Positions 41,521 through 50,361 are shown, numbered from the stretch's first letter. The stretch is DNA of 64,000 nucleotides from JABMNT01 sp048262655 (GCA_048262655.1 JBLXEY010000001.1:248001-312000), one strand, 5' to 3'. The notes: generated from the sequence alone by a model not told the origin. Numbers and translations are program-made.

Positions 41521-42024
41521 CTATTGAGCCGCCCGCCATCGCCACGGGGGCGTTACATGACCTTTCCAAAGACCGCGTTTGGCTTTTTGTGCTTTCGCTT
41601 GAATTTCGTGAAACAAATTGGGCGCGTCGGGCAATGCCAAGGCCCAACCGGTATAAACCATTTGTTGAGACAGATCGAACTTTTGCGGATCCAGACAACG
41701 CGCAATCACCAAACCATCGGCAGACACTTTAATTGGATGGCAGGTCACCCGTTGCACACCCGCAGTCAAATCTTTGAGGGCCGCAATTGAAACAGTTCCG
41801 CACGGATAGTTTTTGTCATTTCTCTGGCAAACCTGATCGGCCTCGGGAGCATCAATTGCGTATAAACGAACCCGCTTTTTACCAATATCAAGCGCGTCCC
41901 CCTCAACAACAATTGGCTTGCCGGCGATCCGTGTCTCCGATTGTGCGATGGCAGAGCCCCCAAGACCGAGCACCATCAACACCGTGACAGCAATCCGTGA
42001 GACATAAGATGTGAAGAGGGGCAT
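41521..42024 (-). CDS. Exported staphylococcal-nuclease-like protein
   Basis: 167 residues from the ATG at 42024 (GGGAG eight nt upstream), with a signal peptide (RIAVTVLMVLGLGGSAIAQ). The thermonuclease domain is seen in VEGDALDIGKKRVRLYAIDAPEA, GTVSIAALKDL and the C-terminal half with GLVIARCL and KAKRGLWKG. The Arg of VRLYAIDAPE and the acidic partners fit SNase-type catalysis, though the second Arg-Glu pair is not clear. The alternative start at 42069 would place charged residues ahead of the signal. It is likely a secreted or periplasmic nuclease. Confidence 0.8.
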   Translation of the reverse strand: MPLFTSYVSRIAVTVLMVLGLGGSAIAQSETRIAGKPIVVEGDALDIGKKRVRLYAIDAPEADQVCQRNDKNYPCGTVSIAALKDLTAGVQRVTCHPIKVSADGLVIARCLDPQKFDLSQQMVYTGWALALPDAPNLFHEIQAKAQKAKRGLWKGHVTPPWRWRAAQ

Positions 42025-42194
42025 TGAGATCTTCTCCCTATATTTACTTGGTGGAATAGCCAAACACACTTTACACGGCTTTATAAGCGAAATTGCGCCG
42101 CTCTCGGAGTTATCACGGTTTTTTGAGGCGGGTTTATTAGGTGCCTTGCGCTGGCGGCGATATGGTCGGAGCCATCAATTTTAACTAAAGGGGG

Positions 42195-42215
42195 ATGGGC
42201 TTAAGTCTTGCCCAT
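42195..42215 (+). promoter_or_regulatory. Leader hairpin upstream of the Cys-repeat cytochrome gene
   Basis: ATGGGC and GCCCAT form a six-base-pair stem with a nine-nt loop. It ends just ahead of the GGAG ribosome site at 42219-42222 and the ATG at 42230. Its position in the leader suggests influence on mRNA stability or translation, but no T-run or known riboswitch architecture is visible. Confidence 0.35.
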
Positions 42216-42229
42216 GTTGGAGAACCAAG

Positions 42230-43438
42230 ATGCCAAACTTTAAGAAAATTTTACTATCGACAACCGTGATACCCGTGGCCGCAGGTTTCGGAATTGTGGC
42301 GGTATCCTTAAACGCGCCCGCAGTGGCAAAACAAGGTACTGTGCAAGTTGCGGCGACATGTAATCCGTGCAATCCGTGTGCTGCGAAGAAAGCCTGCAAC
42401 CCATGTAATCCGTGCGCGGCAAAGAATGCCTGCAATCCATGTAATCCATGCGCCGCAAAGAATGCCTGTAATCCATGTAATCCGTGCGCCGCAAAGAAAG
42501 CCTGCAATCCATGCAACCCGTGCGCGGCAAAAAAAGCATGCAGTCCCTGTAATCCCTGCGCGGCGAAAAACCCCTGCAATCCTTGCGGCGCTTGTAACCC
42601 GTGCAACCCATGTGCTGCGAACAACCCGTGTAACCCATGTGGTGCATGTAACCCTTGCAACCCGTGCGGTGCATCTGCAGGGCTTTCCAATAAGTGCGTG
42701 ATTCCTCGTTTGGCTTCAGCCAGCCCTTGTAATCCTTGTGCGGCAAAAAAGGCCTGCAACCCTTGCAATCCTTGCGCGGCGAAGAAAGCCTGCAACCCAT
42801 GCAATCCCTGTGCAGCAAAGAGCCCATGTAACCCATGCGCGGCGAAGAACCCTTGCAACCCATGTGCAGCCAAAAACCCCTGCAATCCATGTGGTGCTTG
42901 TAATCCGTGCAACCCTTGTGGTGCATCCTCTGTCGTCGAAATTACGTCAGCAGAAGCTGACATGGCATACAACTGCTTAAAAGGCGACATTGTCGCGTCC
43001 TACAGCAAGGTTGATATGCCACAAGTCAAAAACTTCACCAACTGGAAGATTTTTAATTCGTCGACCTATCTGAGCGAGACACACGGCGGGCGCTATCTCA
43101 ATAACTATGCGAATGAAATCGCCGCTTCGACCTATGGAAAGTACGAAGATGTCACCCAAATGCCCGTCGGCTCGGTGGTTGTGAAAGACGGGTTTGCCGT
43201 AAATAGCTCAGGCCAAACCGGACTCAGTCCGCTGTTCGTCATGGAAAAAATGAAAACCGGTTTCAATAAGGAAACCGGAGACTGGCGCTATACGATGATT
43301 ATGCCGAATGGGGCCGTTGTCGGAACGACCAATGGCAAAGGTAGTGCCAGCGTACAATTCTGCGCAGATTGCCACATCGGCGGCGAAGAAAATGACTTCA
43401 TGTTGTTCCTTCCCGAAGAATACCGAATCGGCGGCTAG
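42230..43438 (+). CDS. Exported Cys-Asn-Pro repeat protein fused to a cytochrome P460-like haem domain
   Basis: 402 residues. Residues 1-34 are a signal peptide ending in NAPAVA. Residues 44-230 consist of two blocks of the pattern CNPCNPC separated by AAKKA/AAKNP or GA, with a 12-residue period; they contain 46 cysteines and almost no other reactive side chain. The blocks are split by a 20-residue spacer (SAGLSNKCVIPRLASAS). Residues 240-402 resemble cytochrome P460: DWRYTMIMPNGAVVGTTNGK, the haem site FCADCHIG (Cys 378, Cys 381, His 382) and DFMLFLPEEYRIGG. GGAG lies 8 nt upstream of the ATG. The 36-nt unit at DNA level is diverged by synonymous changes, so the protein repeat is under selection. 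The repeat may bind metal or form ladder-like disulphides. Undescribed architecture as far as I know. Confidence 0.85.
   Translation: MPNFKKILLSTTVIPVAAGFGIVAVSLNAPAVAKQGTVQVAATCNPCNPCAAKKACNPCNPCAAKNACNPCNPCAAKNACNPCNPCAAKKACNPCNPCAAKKACSPCNPCAAKNPCNPCGACNPCNPCAANNPCNPCGACNPCNPCGASAGLSNKCVIPRLASASPCNPCAAKKACNPCNPCAAKKACNPCNPCAAKSPCNPCAAKNPCNPCAAKNPCNPCGACNPCNPCGASSVVEITSAEADMAYNCLKGDIVASYSKVDMPQVKNFTNWKIFNSSTYLSETHGGRYLNNYANEIAASTYGKYEDVTQMPVGSVVVKDGFAVNSSGQTGLSPLFVMEKMKTGFNKETGDWRYTMIMPNGAVVGTTNGKGSASVQFCADCHIGGEENDFMLFLPEEYRIGG
42359..42919 (+). repeat. Coding tandem repeat, about 36-nt period
   Basis: The DNA encoding the Cys-Asn-Pro repeats shows a 36-nt tandem period (12 codons), in two blocks of roughly 300 and 190 nt. 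Units differ mainly at third codon positions (tgc/tgt, aac/aat, ccg/cca/ccc), so the repeat expanded long ago or has been maintained by selection. A block of this kind is prone to length change between strains. Confidence 0.85.
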
Positions 43439-43577
43439 TCAAGAATTCTGGCTCTGGGGGACTCCTGTTCCCTGGGGCCAGAGTCTTGCACAACCAGTCC
43501 CCCTTTTATCGGCACAGATAGTGGCTTAAACTCTCAGTCAAACCGCTAGGTTGGAAAACGAATCTGAGAGTAAGTGA

Positions 43578-43916
43578 ATGGCCGAAGCCTCCCTAAAAGC
43601 CGAAATTTGGGTGAAAGCTCAAATCCGTCTGTGCGATATCAATTTCCTGCCTGCCGCAGTCCTTAAACGCGGCGATCCAGATGCGGGCGCTATTGTTTTA
43701 AAACTGAACAGACTTGATGCCGGTCATGAGGTTTATACTCAAGTCCGTGATCAAGAGGGCAAACGCGCATGGATGCGAGGCACTGGTGACCAGCCTGTTT
43801 CAGAGACCGACGCAAGTAGCTACATTGAGAAGCAGGCGAAGTTCGACCCGGATCTCTGGGTGTTGGAAATCGAAGATCCCAAATATAAGTATGAGATCGA
43901 CGGCAAGGTTCTTTAA
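43578..43916 (+). CDS. DUF1491 family protein
   Basis: 112 residues matching DUF1491: LKAEIWVKAQIRLCDINFLPA, VLKRGDPDAGAIVLKLNRL, KRAWMRGTGDQPVSE and KQAKFDPDLWVLEIEDPK. This alphaproteobacterial family has no known function. GAG-rich sequence precedes the ATG. It starts 139 nt after the Cys-repeat gene and converges on the parvulin gene. Confidence 0.88.
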   Translation: MAEASLKAEIWVKAQIRLCDINFLPAAVLKRGDPDAGAIVLKLNRLDAGHEVYTQVRDQEGKRAWMRGTGDQPVSETDASSYIEKQAKFDPDLWVLEIEDPKYKYEIDGKVL

Positions 43917-43958
43917 TCAGAACGCAAAGACCCCGATACCGCCGATTTTCAAAATGAC

Positions 43959-44258
43959 CTATTCGGTACGGTGAATGATGTGATAACCAAAAGCAGTTTC
44001 AACAACGTCACTTACTTTATCAACATCGAGTTCAAACGCTGCTTTATCAAATTCCGCGACCATCGCGCCACGACCAAACGCGCCTAAATCACCGCCATCT
44101 GCACCAGATGGGCAGTCAGAATGTTCGCGCGCCAAGTCAGCGAAGGCTTCGCCTCCGTCCACTTTTGACTTGATGTCATTGATCGCTGCCAATGCAGTTT
44201 CTTTATCCCGCCCATCTGTAGAAACGAGAATATGAGATGCACGCACTTTGTCAGCCAT
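43959..44258 (-). CDS. Parvulin-type peptidyl-prolyl isomerase
   Basis: 99 residues, a stand-alone cytoplasmic parvulin: KVRASHILVSTDGRDKETA, the substrate-pocket FADLAREHSDCPSGADGGDLGAFGRGAMV and the C-terminal TAFGYHIIHRTE. It catalyses cis/trans isomerisation of prolyl bonds, like Par10/PpiC. No signal peptide. Convergent with the DUF1491 gene; it is followed, upstream of its start, by a gene-free stretch of about 350 nt. Confidence 0.92.
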   Translation of the reverse strand: MADKVRASHILVSTDGRDKETALAAINDIKSKVDGGEAFADLAREHSDCPSGADGGDLGAFGRGAMVAEFDKAAFELDVDKVSDVVETAFGYHIIHRTE

Positions 44259-44609
44259 TGGGAACTCCTTACAATATAAAAATGACAGAAACCCTCTGGC
44301 TTCTATTGCTCCTTAAAGCATTCTGTGCAGGTCCTTGCAATAGACCTCGCGACATTCGAAACCATTCTAACACCCGCTCGAAGGTCGGCCCATCAGGCCT
44401 ATAATGAAAAGAGTCACGCGACAGATTAGCTAACGCGAAGAATCATTAATGACACATTTTTCACGAAACCCGATTTTGGCAGATAATATGAAGCATCTGA
44501 AAATACCTAAAAACAGTGGCCTACAGAGGCTTTTTGAAAAACCATTCTGTGTCTTCCGAAAACGGGCTATATTTGTAACATTGCAGGCTTACAAAAGAGG
44601 GAGACAGGC
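44259..44609. other. Gene-free stretch between parvulin and Sel1-repeat genes
   Basis: 351 nt without supportable gene. It must hold the divergent promoters. A possible promoter for the rightward gene is TTCACG (44460-44465) and TAATAT (44484-44489), separated by 18 nt, both two or more bases from consensus. No tRNA-like, riboswitch-like or strong hairpin structure is seen. Confidence 0.4.
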
Positions 44610-45764
44610 TTGAAGCGCGTTTTTGCGATCGTAATCGGAGTTTTGATGTTTATCGGCCTATCCGTTGCGGGCGCCGTTTTCATGATGTCCGAGGATGAGA
44701 TTATCAAGGTCGTGCGCCCTCTTCCTGTTATTGGTCACAGCGCTGAAAAAATAGCTGATTTCAAAGCAGATTTTTCTACCAGTGCCTCCTACGCTGCAGA
44801 TGATGCGATCTACGCCATCAAATCAACCTGGCGCAGCATCACCGACATCTCATTCTCGTCTCGTCCGCAGCGGGTCATAATTGAGTTGGAACCCGTAAGA
44901 ACCAAGCGTCCAAAACTGATAACACCGCCGCCGACAATGCCGCAGAGTTCGCCAGAACCAACGTCACCGCGGCCTTTACCTCAGAATAACGATAGCCATA
45001 ACAGCCAAAACAGCACCGACGCCCCCCCGGAAGCCGCTCCACAAATGGAAGCCATGGCTCACACCATGACAGCAGGCGAACCTGAAGCCAACGTGGCGGG
45101 CGCAAGATCATCCGATGCGCTTGCTGCCATACCGCAGGCACCTTCGGTTGCGGATCAGGAACCTGCGCAGGAAGTTCCAGCGACAGATGTCGCGGTATCA
45201 CCAGCTCAACCGAGTGAACCAACCGCAGCGGCAGATGACACCGCGGAGAACACTCAAAATATGGCGCCGGAAGCGCCGAAACAGACAGCCGCCGAGCCTG
45301 TAATTACGGAGACGGCGATGTTGCGGCCGCCTAAGAAACCGCCTCCTCCTGCCCCGAAAATTGGTTCCGGCATTGAGGAACACAAACAAGGACTAGCTTA
45401 CTATAAAGGCATTGGAGGTGTTGCGAAGAATTTTAACACCGCCGCCAAATGGTTCCGACAATCATCCGCAAAAGGCAACGCCGCCGCCCAATACAATCTG
45501 GGCATTATGTCCTATCTCGGTCAGGGGATGGAACAAAGTTACGAGCAGGCCGCGGACTGGTTCCGTCAGGCTGCAGCACAGGACCATGCGCTCGCGCAGT
45601 ATAATTTGGGGTTTCTCTATTACGAAGGGAAAGGTGTTGAAAAGGACGACCTGCAAGCCTTTATGTGGATCGACAGAGCTGCCCGGTTGGGTGACGAAAA
45701 AGCCGTAAAAGCCCGTGAGACCCTTGAAAAAGTACTCCCAAAAGAGATCCTGAAAACACGCTGA
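44610..45764 (+). CDS. Membrane-anchored Sel1-repeat (SLR) protein with Pro/Glu-rich linker
   Basis: 384 residues starting at a TTG supported by AGAGGGAG eight nt upstream. A single N-terminal helix (VFAIVIGVLMFIGLSVAGAVFMM) anchors it. Residues about 80-245 form a long low-complexity linker rich in Pro, Glu, Gln and Ala. From about 250 on there are Sel1-type repeats (YYKGIGGVAKNFNTAAKWF, AAQYNLGIMSYLGQGMEQSYEQAADWF, LAQYNLGFLYYEGKGVEKDDLQAFMW). Sel1 repeats are protein-interaction scaffolds, often in the periplasm or linked to c-di-GMP and envelope systems. The linker could span the periplasm. The next gene is an outer-membrane barrel with a similar linker. Confidence 0.8.
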   Translation: MKRVFAIVIGVLMFIGLSVAGAVFMMSEDEIIKVVRPLPVIGHSAEKIADFKADFSTSASYAADDAIYAIKSTWRSITDISFSSRPQRVIIELEPVRTKRPKLITPPPTMPQSSPEPTSPRPLPQNNDSHNSQNSTDAPPEAAPQMEAMAHTMTAGEPEANVAGARSSDALAAIPQAPSVADQEPAQEVPATDVAVSPAQPSEPTAAADDTAENTQNMAPEAPKQTAAEPVITETAMLRPPKKPPPPAPKIGSGIEEHKQGLAYYKGIGGVAKNFNTAAKWFRQSSAKGNAAAQYNLGIMSYLGQGMEQSYEQAADWFRQAAAQDHALAQYNLGFLYYEGKGVEKDDLQAFMWIDRAARLGDEKAVKARETLEKVLPKEILKTR

Positions 45765-45916
45765 TCTTATAGTAGACCCTACAAGATCATCTTTCTTATA
45801 CGCATTTGACCACTGCATCTGGGCTGTGGCGCCAAAACTTAAGACAATATTTACCATAACCCTCTAGTTTCTTTTTGATGGGAGCTGGGACTCCCGGGTT
45901 TGATAAGGAATTGGTA

Positions 45917-46891
45917 ATGCGAATTAAGAATTGGTCCGGGATTTTTCTTGCCCCGCCCCTTCTGTTTTCCAGCTTGACTGGTGCGGCAGCTGCAAATAAT
46001 GACTTTTTGACAAGCACCCACCTGATACCTGACCACATGCGCAGAGCCATGATTATCGAAGTTGCTGGCGCTGACGAAACCGACAAAGCGACCCCAGAGC
46101 AACTAAAAGACGCGGGCACGAACATGGTCCCGTCGGAAGATCTCAAAAAAGCCAAACCCATCTTGCAACCGAGCACGAAACCCGCTGCGCAGGAACCTGA
46201 AAAAGTAATGCCGGCAGCGCCGGAGCCAATTCCCGTAAAAGCGATGGAACCGGAACAACAACCAATGGTTCAGGAAGAGCCACAGCCTGAACCCATGAAG
46301 TCAGATGCCCCAATGCCAGAACCCTTTAAAATGGCCGGGCCTTATTTACGAATTGATGGTGGATACACGTTGAACTCTGATCCTGATGGCACTCAGGCAG
46401 CGGGTCCGCTACGGTCTCTCAAAACCGACAATGGTTCGGTTTGGGGCATTGGCCTCGGTTATCAATTCGACAAGAATTTACGAGGCGATATCACCGCATC
46501 CTATCGCCCAGACGTTGACGTAACATCAACAACCTCGGCCGGCAACACAGCCTCGACGGAAGTGAGTTCCGCTACTGTCATGTTAAATGGATACTGGGAC
46601 TTCGCCGATCTAGGCGAACTCACGCCATATGTTGGCGCTGGTATCGGCTTCTCGCATCTCAGTACATCGGATCAGACAACAACCGGTGGTATTGCCACGG
46701 AAATTGGTGAAACGGCAGAGAATTTTGCGTGGTCATTGACCGTTGGCGCTGCATACGAAATCTTTGAAAACACATCTTTGGACATCAATTATCAATACAT
46801 TAACCTTGGCGATTTCAAACAGGCCGTCAGTACATCATACGATTCACTTGACGCTCATGAGTTCCGTGGTGGGCTAAGGGTTAATTTTTAA
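45917..46891 (+). CDS. Outer-membrane beta-barrel protein with Pro/Glu-rich tether
   Basis: 324 residues from the ATG at 45917 (AAGGA about 8 nt upstream); the frame extends to 45875 without good reason. Signal peptide IFLAPPLLFSSLTGAAAA. A linker of about 85 residues rich in Pro, Glu, Met and Ala (residues 60-145) precedes an OmpA/Opa-like barrel of about 180 residues: YLRIDGGYTLNSD, WGIGLGYQFDKNLRGDITASY, VMLNGYWDFADLGELTPYVGAG, SLTVGAAYEIFENTSLDINYQYI and the closing HEFRGGLRVNF with terminal Phe. It overlaps the end of the DMT transporter gene by 11 nt. Function unknown; pairing with the Sel1 protein is inferred from shared linkers. Confidence 0.82.
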   Translation: MRIKNWSGIFLAPPLLFSSLTGAAAANNDFLTSTHLIPDHMRRAMIIEVAGADETDKATPEQLKDAGTNMVPSEDLKKAKPILQPSTKPAAQEPEKVMPAAPEPIPVKAMEPEQQPMVQEEPQPEPMKSDAPMPEPFKMAGPYLRIDGGYTLNSDPDGTQAAGPLRSLKTDNGSVWGIGLGYQFDKNLRGDITASYRPDVDVTSTTSAGNTASTEVSSATVMLNGYWDFADLGELTPYVGAGIGFSHLSTSDQTTTGGIATEIGETAENFAWSLTVGAAYEIFENTSLDINYQYINLGDFKQAVSTSYDSLDAHEFRGGLRVNF

Positions 46892-47795
46892 GCTCAGTTA
46901 TACCCTTCGGCTTTCTTAAAGACTCACGTTTCAATATATAAATGCCACTGGCAGTGACAACCGCACACCCAAAGAGTGTCCAATGATCTGGGGTCTCCCC
47001 CCAGATCATGTAGCCGAGCGCTGTCGCCCATATTATAGATGCATACTTGAACGGAGACACCAACGCGGCCTCGGCGTATCGAAACGTTTCGATCATTAAG
47101 TAGTGGGCGGCTCCCAAAAGAATACCGCTCGCCGCAAAATACCACAGATCGACCAGAGCCAGCGGTGCCCACCCCCCAAATGGAGCCGTCGAGAGACCTG
47201 CAATACACACGGCAGATGTTGTGACCAGCAGCATCGTCGCTGATTGCTCTCCAACCGCAATGCGGCGCGTGACGATATCTCGAAGGGCTCCGGTAAAACT
47301 CGCGGTCAAGGGTAAAAGCGCCGCCAACTGTACGGCTTCACCCGTCGGTCGAATGATAATAATAACGCCGATAAAACCGATAAAGACAGCGGTCCACCGT
47401 CGCCAGCCAACCACTTCCTTCAAGATTGCCGCAGCAAGTGCTGTGACAAACAAAGGCCCCGCAAACGTAATCGCAATTGCATCGGCCAGCGGCAGATATG
47501 ATAAACCGGAAACAAAACAAAATGTACCTGCAACAACCAGAACCGCTCGTGCCGCTTGTCCGGTATAACTGTAGATATGAAGCCGCCGGAAGCCACCCGC
47601 CTGCCTGATAAAAAACAAAATTGGAATAAAGGCGAAAAGGCCACGAATAAACATGATCTGACCGGTCGCATAATCACCTGTCAGCCACTTCATGACCGCA
47701 TCGTTGACGGTTAATAAAGCACCGCCGGCAATCATTAAAAGAATTCCCTTAATGGGATGGCTGGAACCGGACAAGGGAGACGCCACGATATTCAC
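46881..47795 (-). CDS. EamA/DMT superfamily transporter
   Basis: 304 residues with ten helices, the size and repeat of drug/metabolite transporters: MIAGGALLTVNDAVMKWL in the first EamA repeat and a second repeat with SGILLGAAHYLMIETFRYAEAALVSPF, where FRYAEA and SPFKYA are typical. It could export amino acids, metabolites or drugs; the substrate is not readable. The 3' end overlaps the outer-membrane gene by 11 nt on the opposite strand. Confidence 0.87.
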   Translation of the reverse strand: MNIVASPLSGSSHPIKGILLMIAGGALLTVNDAVMKWLTGDYATGQIMFIRGLFAFIPILFFIRQAGGFRRLHIYSYTGQAARAVLVVAGTFCFVSGLSYLPLADAIAITFAGPLFVTALAAAILKEVVGWRRWTAVFIGFIGVIIIIRPTGEAVQLAALLPLTASFTGALRDIVTRRIAVGEQSATMLLVTTSAVCIAGLSTAPFGGWAPLALVDLWYFAASGILLGAAHYLMIETFRYAEAALVSPFKYASIIWATALGYMIWGETPDHWTLFGCAVVTASGIYILKRESLRKPKGITELKN

Positions 47796-48032
47796 TTTCC
47801 AAATTTTGCATCAATTGGAGCGCGCGCGGTCTAAATAAAACCACTTTGCCGCTTCTGGACGAACCTTACGAACATGCTTTTTTTAGGGTCAGGCCCTGAC
47901 TGTTCATAAAAGACTAACGAATGTTGTGAAAAACTATTGCTCTTACCGAACTTAAAGATCAACCTTTTTATATTAGCATCCAGCTAATTTTGAGAGATCA
48001 CGTATTACGCCCTTGGGAGGCAGGAACTAAAT

Positions 48033-50330
48033 ATGTCGGACCACAAAACAAAAATGTCAGACGACGCATTAAAGCAAATGGCCCTTGACTATCATCGCAA
48101 GCCTGTGGCCGGCAAAATCGAAATCACCCCTACCAAACCCCTTAGTAACCAGAGGGATTTGGCGCTCGCGTATTCGCCCGGTGTAGCCGCGGCCTGTGAA
48201 GCGATCGTCGCAGACCCTGCAGAAGCCGCATCATTGACGACACGGCAAAATCTGGTTGCTGTAATCACCAATGGCTCTGCTGTGCTTGGCCTTGGTAATA
48301 TTGGGCCCTTGGCCTCGAAACCGGTGATGGAAGGGAAAGGTGTCCTTTTCAAAAAATTCGCCGGAATAAACGTGTTTGACATTGAACTTGATGAAACCGA
48401 CCCAGAAAAAATTGTCGATATCGTTTGTGCATTAGAGCCAACATTTGGTGCGATTAATCTTGAAGATATCAAAGCGCCTGAGTGTTTCATTATCGAGCAA
48501 AAGTGCCGAGAACGGATGAACATTCCGGTCTTTCATGATGATCAGCATGGTACGGCCATCGTTGCAGGTGCGGCTATTCTAAATGGCATGCGAATTGTCG
48601 GAAAAGAATTATCAGATATCAAGTTGGTCTCCACGGGTGGCGGTGCCGCCGGGATCGCGTGCCTTAATCTTCTTCTAAACATGGGCGTGAAACGCGAGAA
48701 TGTGACGCTGGTTGACCATCTTGGCGTCATTTACAAGGGACGCACAGAAGAAATGCACCCCGAGAAAGCGGCTTACGCGCAGGATACAAACGCCCGAACG
48801 CTCGATGAAGTCATTGCCGGAGCGGATGTGTTTTTAGGATTGTCTGCGCCCGGAATTCTTACGGGCGATATGGTCAAGAAAATGGACGAAAAACCATTTA
48901 TTCTGGCCCTTGCAAACCCGGTATCCGAAATCTCGCCGGAAGAGGCAAAGGCCGCAAACCCAAACGCAATTATCGCAACCGGTCGATCGGATTATCCAAA
49001 TCAGGTCAACAATGTCTTGTGCTTCCCGTTTATTTTCAGGGGAGCCCTGGATGTTGGTGCCACAGAAATTAACGAAGAAATGAAAGTTGCGACCGTTAAG
49101 GCCATTGCCGATTTGGCGATGGCAGAAAGCACCGAAAATGTCGCGTCCGCCTATGCCGGTGAAGAGCTTACCTTTGGCCCTGAATATTTGATCCCAAAAC
49201 CGTTCGATTTGCGCCTGATTGTGGAGGTCGCATCGGCAGTTGCCAAAGCTGCAATGGATTCCGGCGTTGCAACACGGCCCATTGAAGACTTCACAGTCTA
49301 TCGGGATGAATTGGCGCGGTTTGTATTCCGTTCCGGAATGCTGATGAAACCTGTTGTCGAAAGAGCCCGCGCCGATAAAAAGCACTTGGTTTTGGCAGAG
49401 GGAGAGGACGAACGCGTCTTGCGGGCAGTTCAAGCCTTGGTCGACGATAATATCGCTATTCCTCATCTGGTCGGGCGCCCCGAGGTCATTGCAAATCGTA
49501 TTGAAAGGCTGGGACTTAGAATTCAACAGGATAAAGACTTTCAGGTGACGAACCCGGAAAGTGATCCCCGCTATGAAGACTATTGGCGTTCCTATCACGC
49601 GATCATGGAACGACGCGGTATTTCTCCTGATCTGGCACGAACGATCATCCGCACCAACAGTACTGTGATTGCCGCGTTGATGCTGCACCGGGGCGAGGTC
49701 GATGCCATGATTTGCGGCACCTACGGTCACTATGCGTGGCACTTGAATCATGTGATGGATGTCGTCGGCCGTGCTGAAAATGTCTGCGATGTTTCTGCCA
49801 TGAGCACATTGATCATGCCAAATGGAACATTTTTCCTAGCCGATACGCATGTTACGCATGATCCGACGGTCAATGAAATTGTCGCAACAACGCTCCTCAG
49901 CGCCGAAGCGGTTCGAAGGTTCGGCGAAACGCCTAAAGTTGCCCTGCTGTCTCATTCCAATTTTGGCAGTCGTTCGACCAGCACAGCCTTGAAAATGCAA
50001 GCAGCGATGAGAATTCTGCGCGAAGAACATCCGGAGTTGGAAGTGGAAGGCGAAATGCAGGCAGATGCGGCCCTTGATGAGGTTATTCGCAATCGGGTTT
50101 TCCCAAATTCACGGCTGAATGGGCAAGCCAACTTGCTGATTTTCCCCAATCTGGAGGCGTCAAATACAGCCTTTAACCTTTTAAAGGTTTTGGGCAATGG
50201 CCTATCTGTGGGCCCCATGTTGGTTGGCGCTGCACAGGCGGCACATATTCTCACACCCTCGGTAACGGCGCGGGGCATCATTAACATGAGCGCCCTGGCA
50301 GTCGTAGATGCCCAATCGCGGACATCTTGA
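48033..50330 (+). CDS. maeB: NADP-dependent malic enzyme with phosphotransacetylase-like domain
   Basis: 765 residues. Residues 1-425 are malic enzyme: YSPGVAAACEAI, GNIGPLASKPVMEGKGVLFKKF with the catalytic Lys, ALEPTFGAINLEDIKAPECF for metal binding and the NADP fold LVSTGGGAAGIACLNLLL. Residues 430-760 are a phosphate acetyl/butyryltransferase-like domain (LVLAEGEDERVLRAVQALVDD, LLMLHRGEVDAMICGTYGHY) that in MaeB is not catalytic but senses acetyl-CoA and related effectors. It decarboxylates malate to pyruvate. GGAGG precedes the ATG. Single gene with its own promoter. Confidence 0.94.
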   Translation: MSDHKTKMSDDALKQMALDYHRKPVAGKIEITPTKPLSNQRDLALAYSPGVAAACEAIVADPAEAASLTTRQNLVAVITNGSAVLGLGNIGPLASKPVMEGKGVLFKKFAGINVFDIELDETDPEKIVDIVCALEPTFGAINLEDIKAPECFIIEQKCRERMNIPVFHDDQHGTAIVAGAAILNGMRIVGKELSDIKLVSTGGGAAGIACLNLLLNMGVKRENVTLVDHLGVIYKGRTEEMHPEKAAYAQDTNARTLDEVIAGADVFLGLSAPGILTGDMVKKMDEKPFILALANPVSEISPEEAKAANPNAIIATGRSDYPNQVNNVLCFPFIFRGALDVGATEINEEMKVATVKAIADLAMAESTENVASAYAGEELTFGPEYLIPKPFDLRLIVEVASAVAKAAMDSGVATRPIEDFTVYRDELARFVFRSGMLMKPVVERARADKKHLVLAEGEDERVLRAVQALVDDNIAIPHLVGRPEVIANRIERLGLRIQQDKDFQVTNPESDPRYEDYWRSYHAIMERRGISPDLARTIIRTNSTVIAALMLHRGEVDAMICGTYGHYAWHLNHVMDVVGRAENVCDVSAMSTLIMPNGTFFLADTHVTHDPTVNEIVATTLLSAEAVRRFGETPKVALLSHSNFGSRSTSTALKMQAAMRILREEHPELEVEGEMQADAALDEVIRNRVFPNSRLNGQANLLIFPNLEASNTAFNLLKVLGNGLSVGPMLVGAAQAAHILTPSVTARGIINMSALAVVDAQSRTS

Positions 50331-50337
50331 ACCAAAC

Positions 50338-50361
50338 AGGGCAGATCGTTAGGTCTGCCCT
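50338..50361. terminator. Hairpin terminator between maeB and the small ORF
   Basis: AGGGCAGA and TCTGCCCT are perfect inverted repeats with an eight-nt loop, just after the maeB stop and at the stop of the convergent 61-residue gene. The T-tract is poor (agttcaatt), so termination could be bidirectional but is not strong. Confidence 0.5.

Noticed and set aside
42359..42919. CRISPR-like array of about 36-nt repeats
   Set aside because: Units abut with no unique spacers and keep an open reading frame; variation follows codon third positions.
42181..42990. Long open frames on the minus strand across the Cys-repeat gene (for example 42181-42990 and 42240-42926)
   Set aside because: They are by-products of the 36-nt repeat (no stop in the repeated reverse frame) and have low-complexity products such as repeated HGLQG motifs. 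The plus-strand gene has a signal peptide, haem site and ribosome site.
43450..43485. Hairpin (ctctgg/ccagag) after the Cys-repeat gene as terminator
   Set aside because: Interrupted stem with a bulge and no T-tract; too weak to call.
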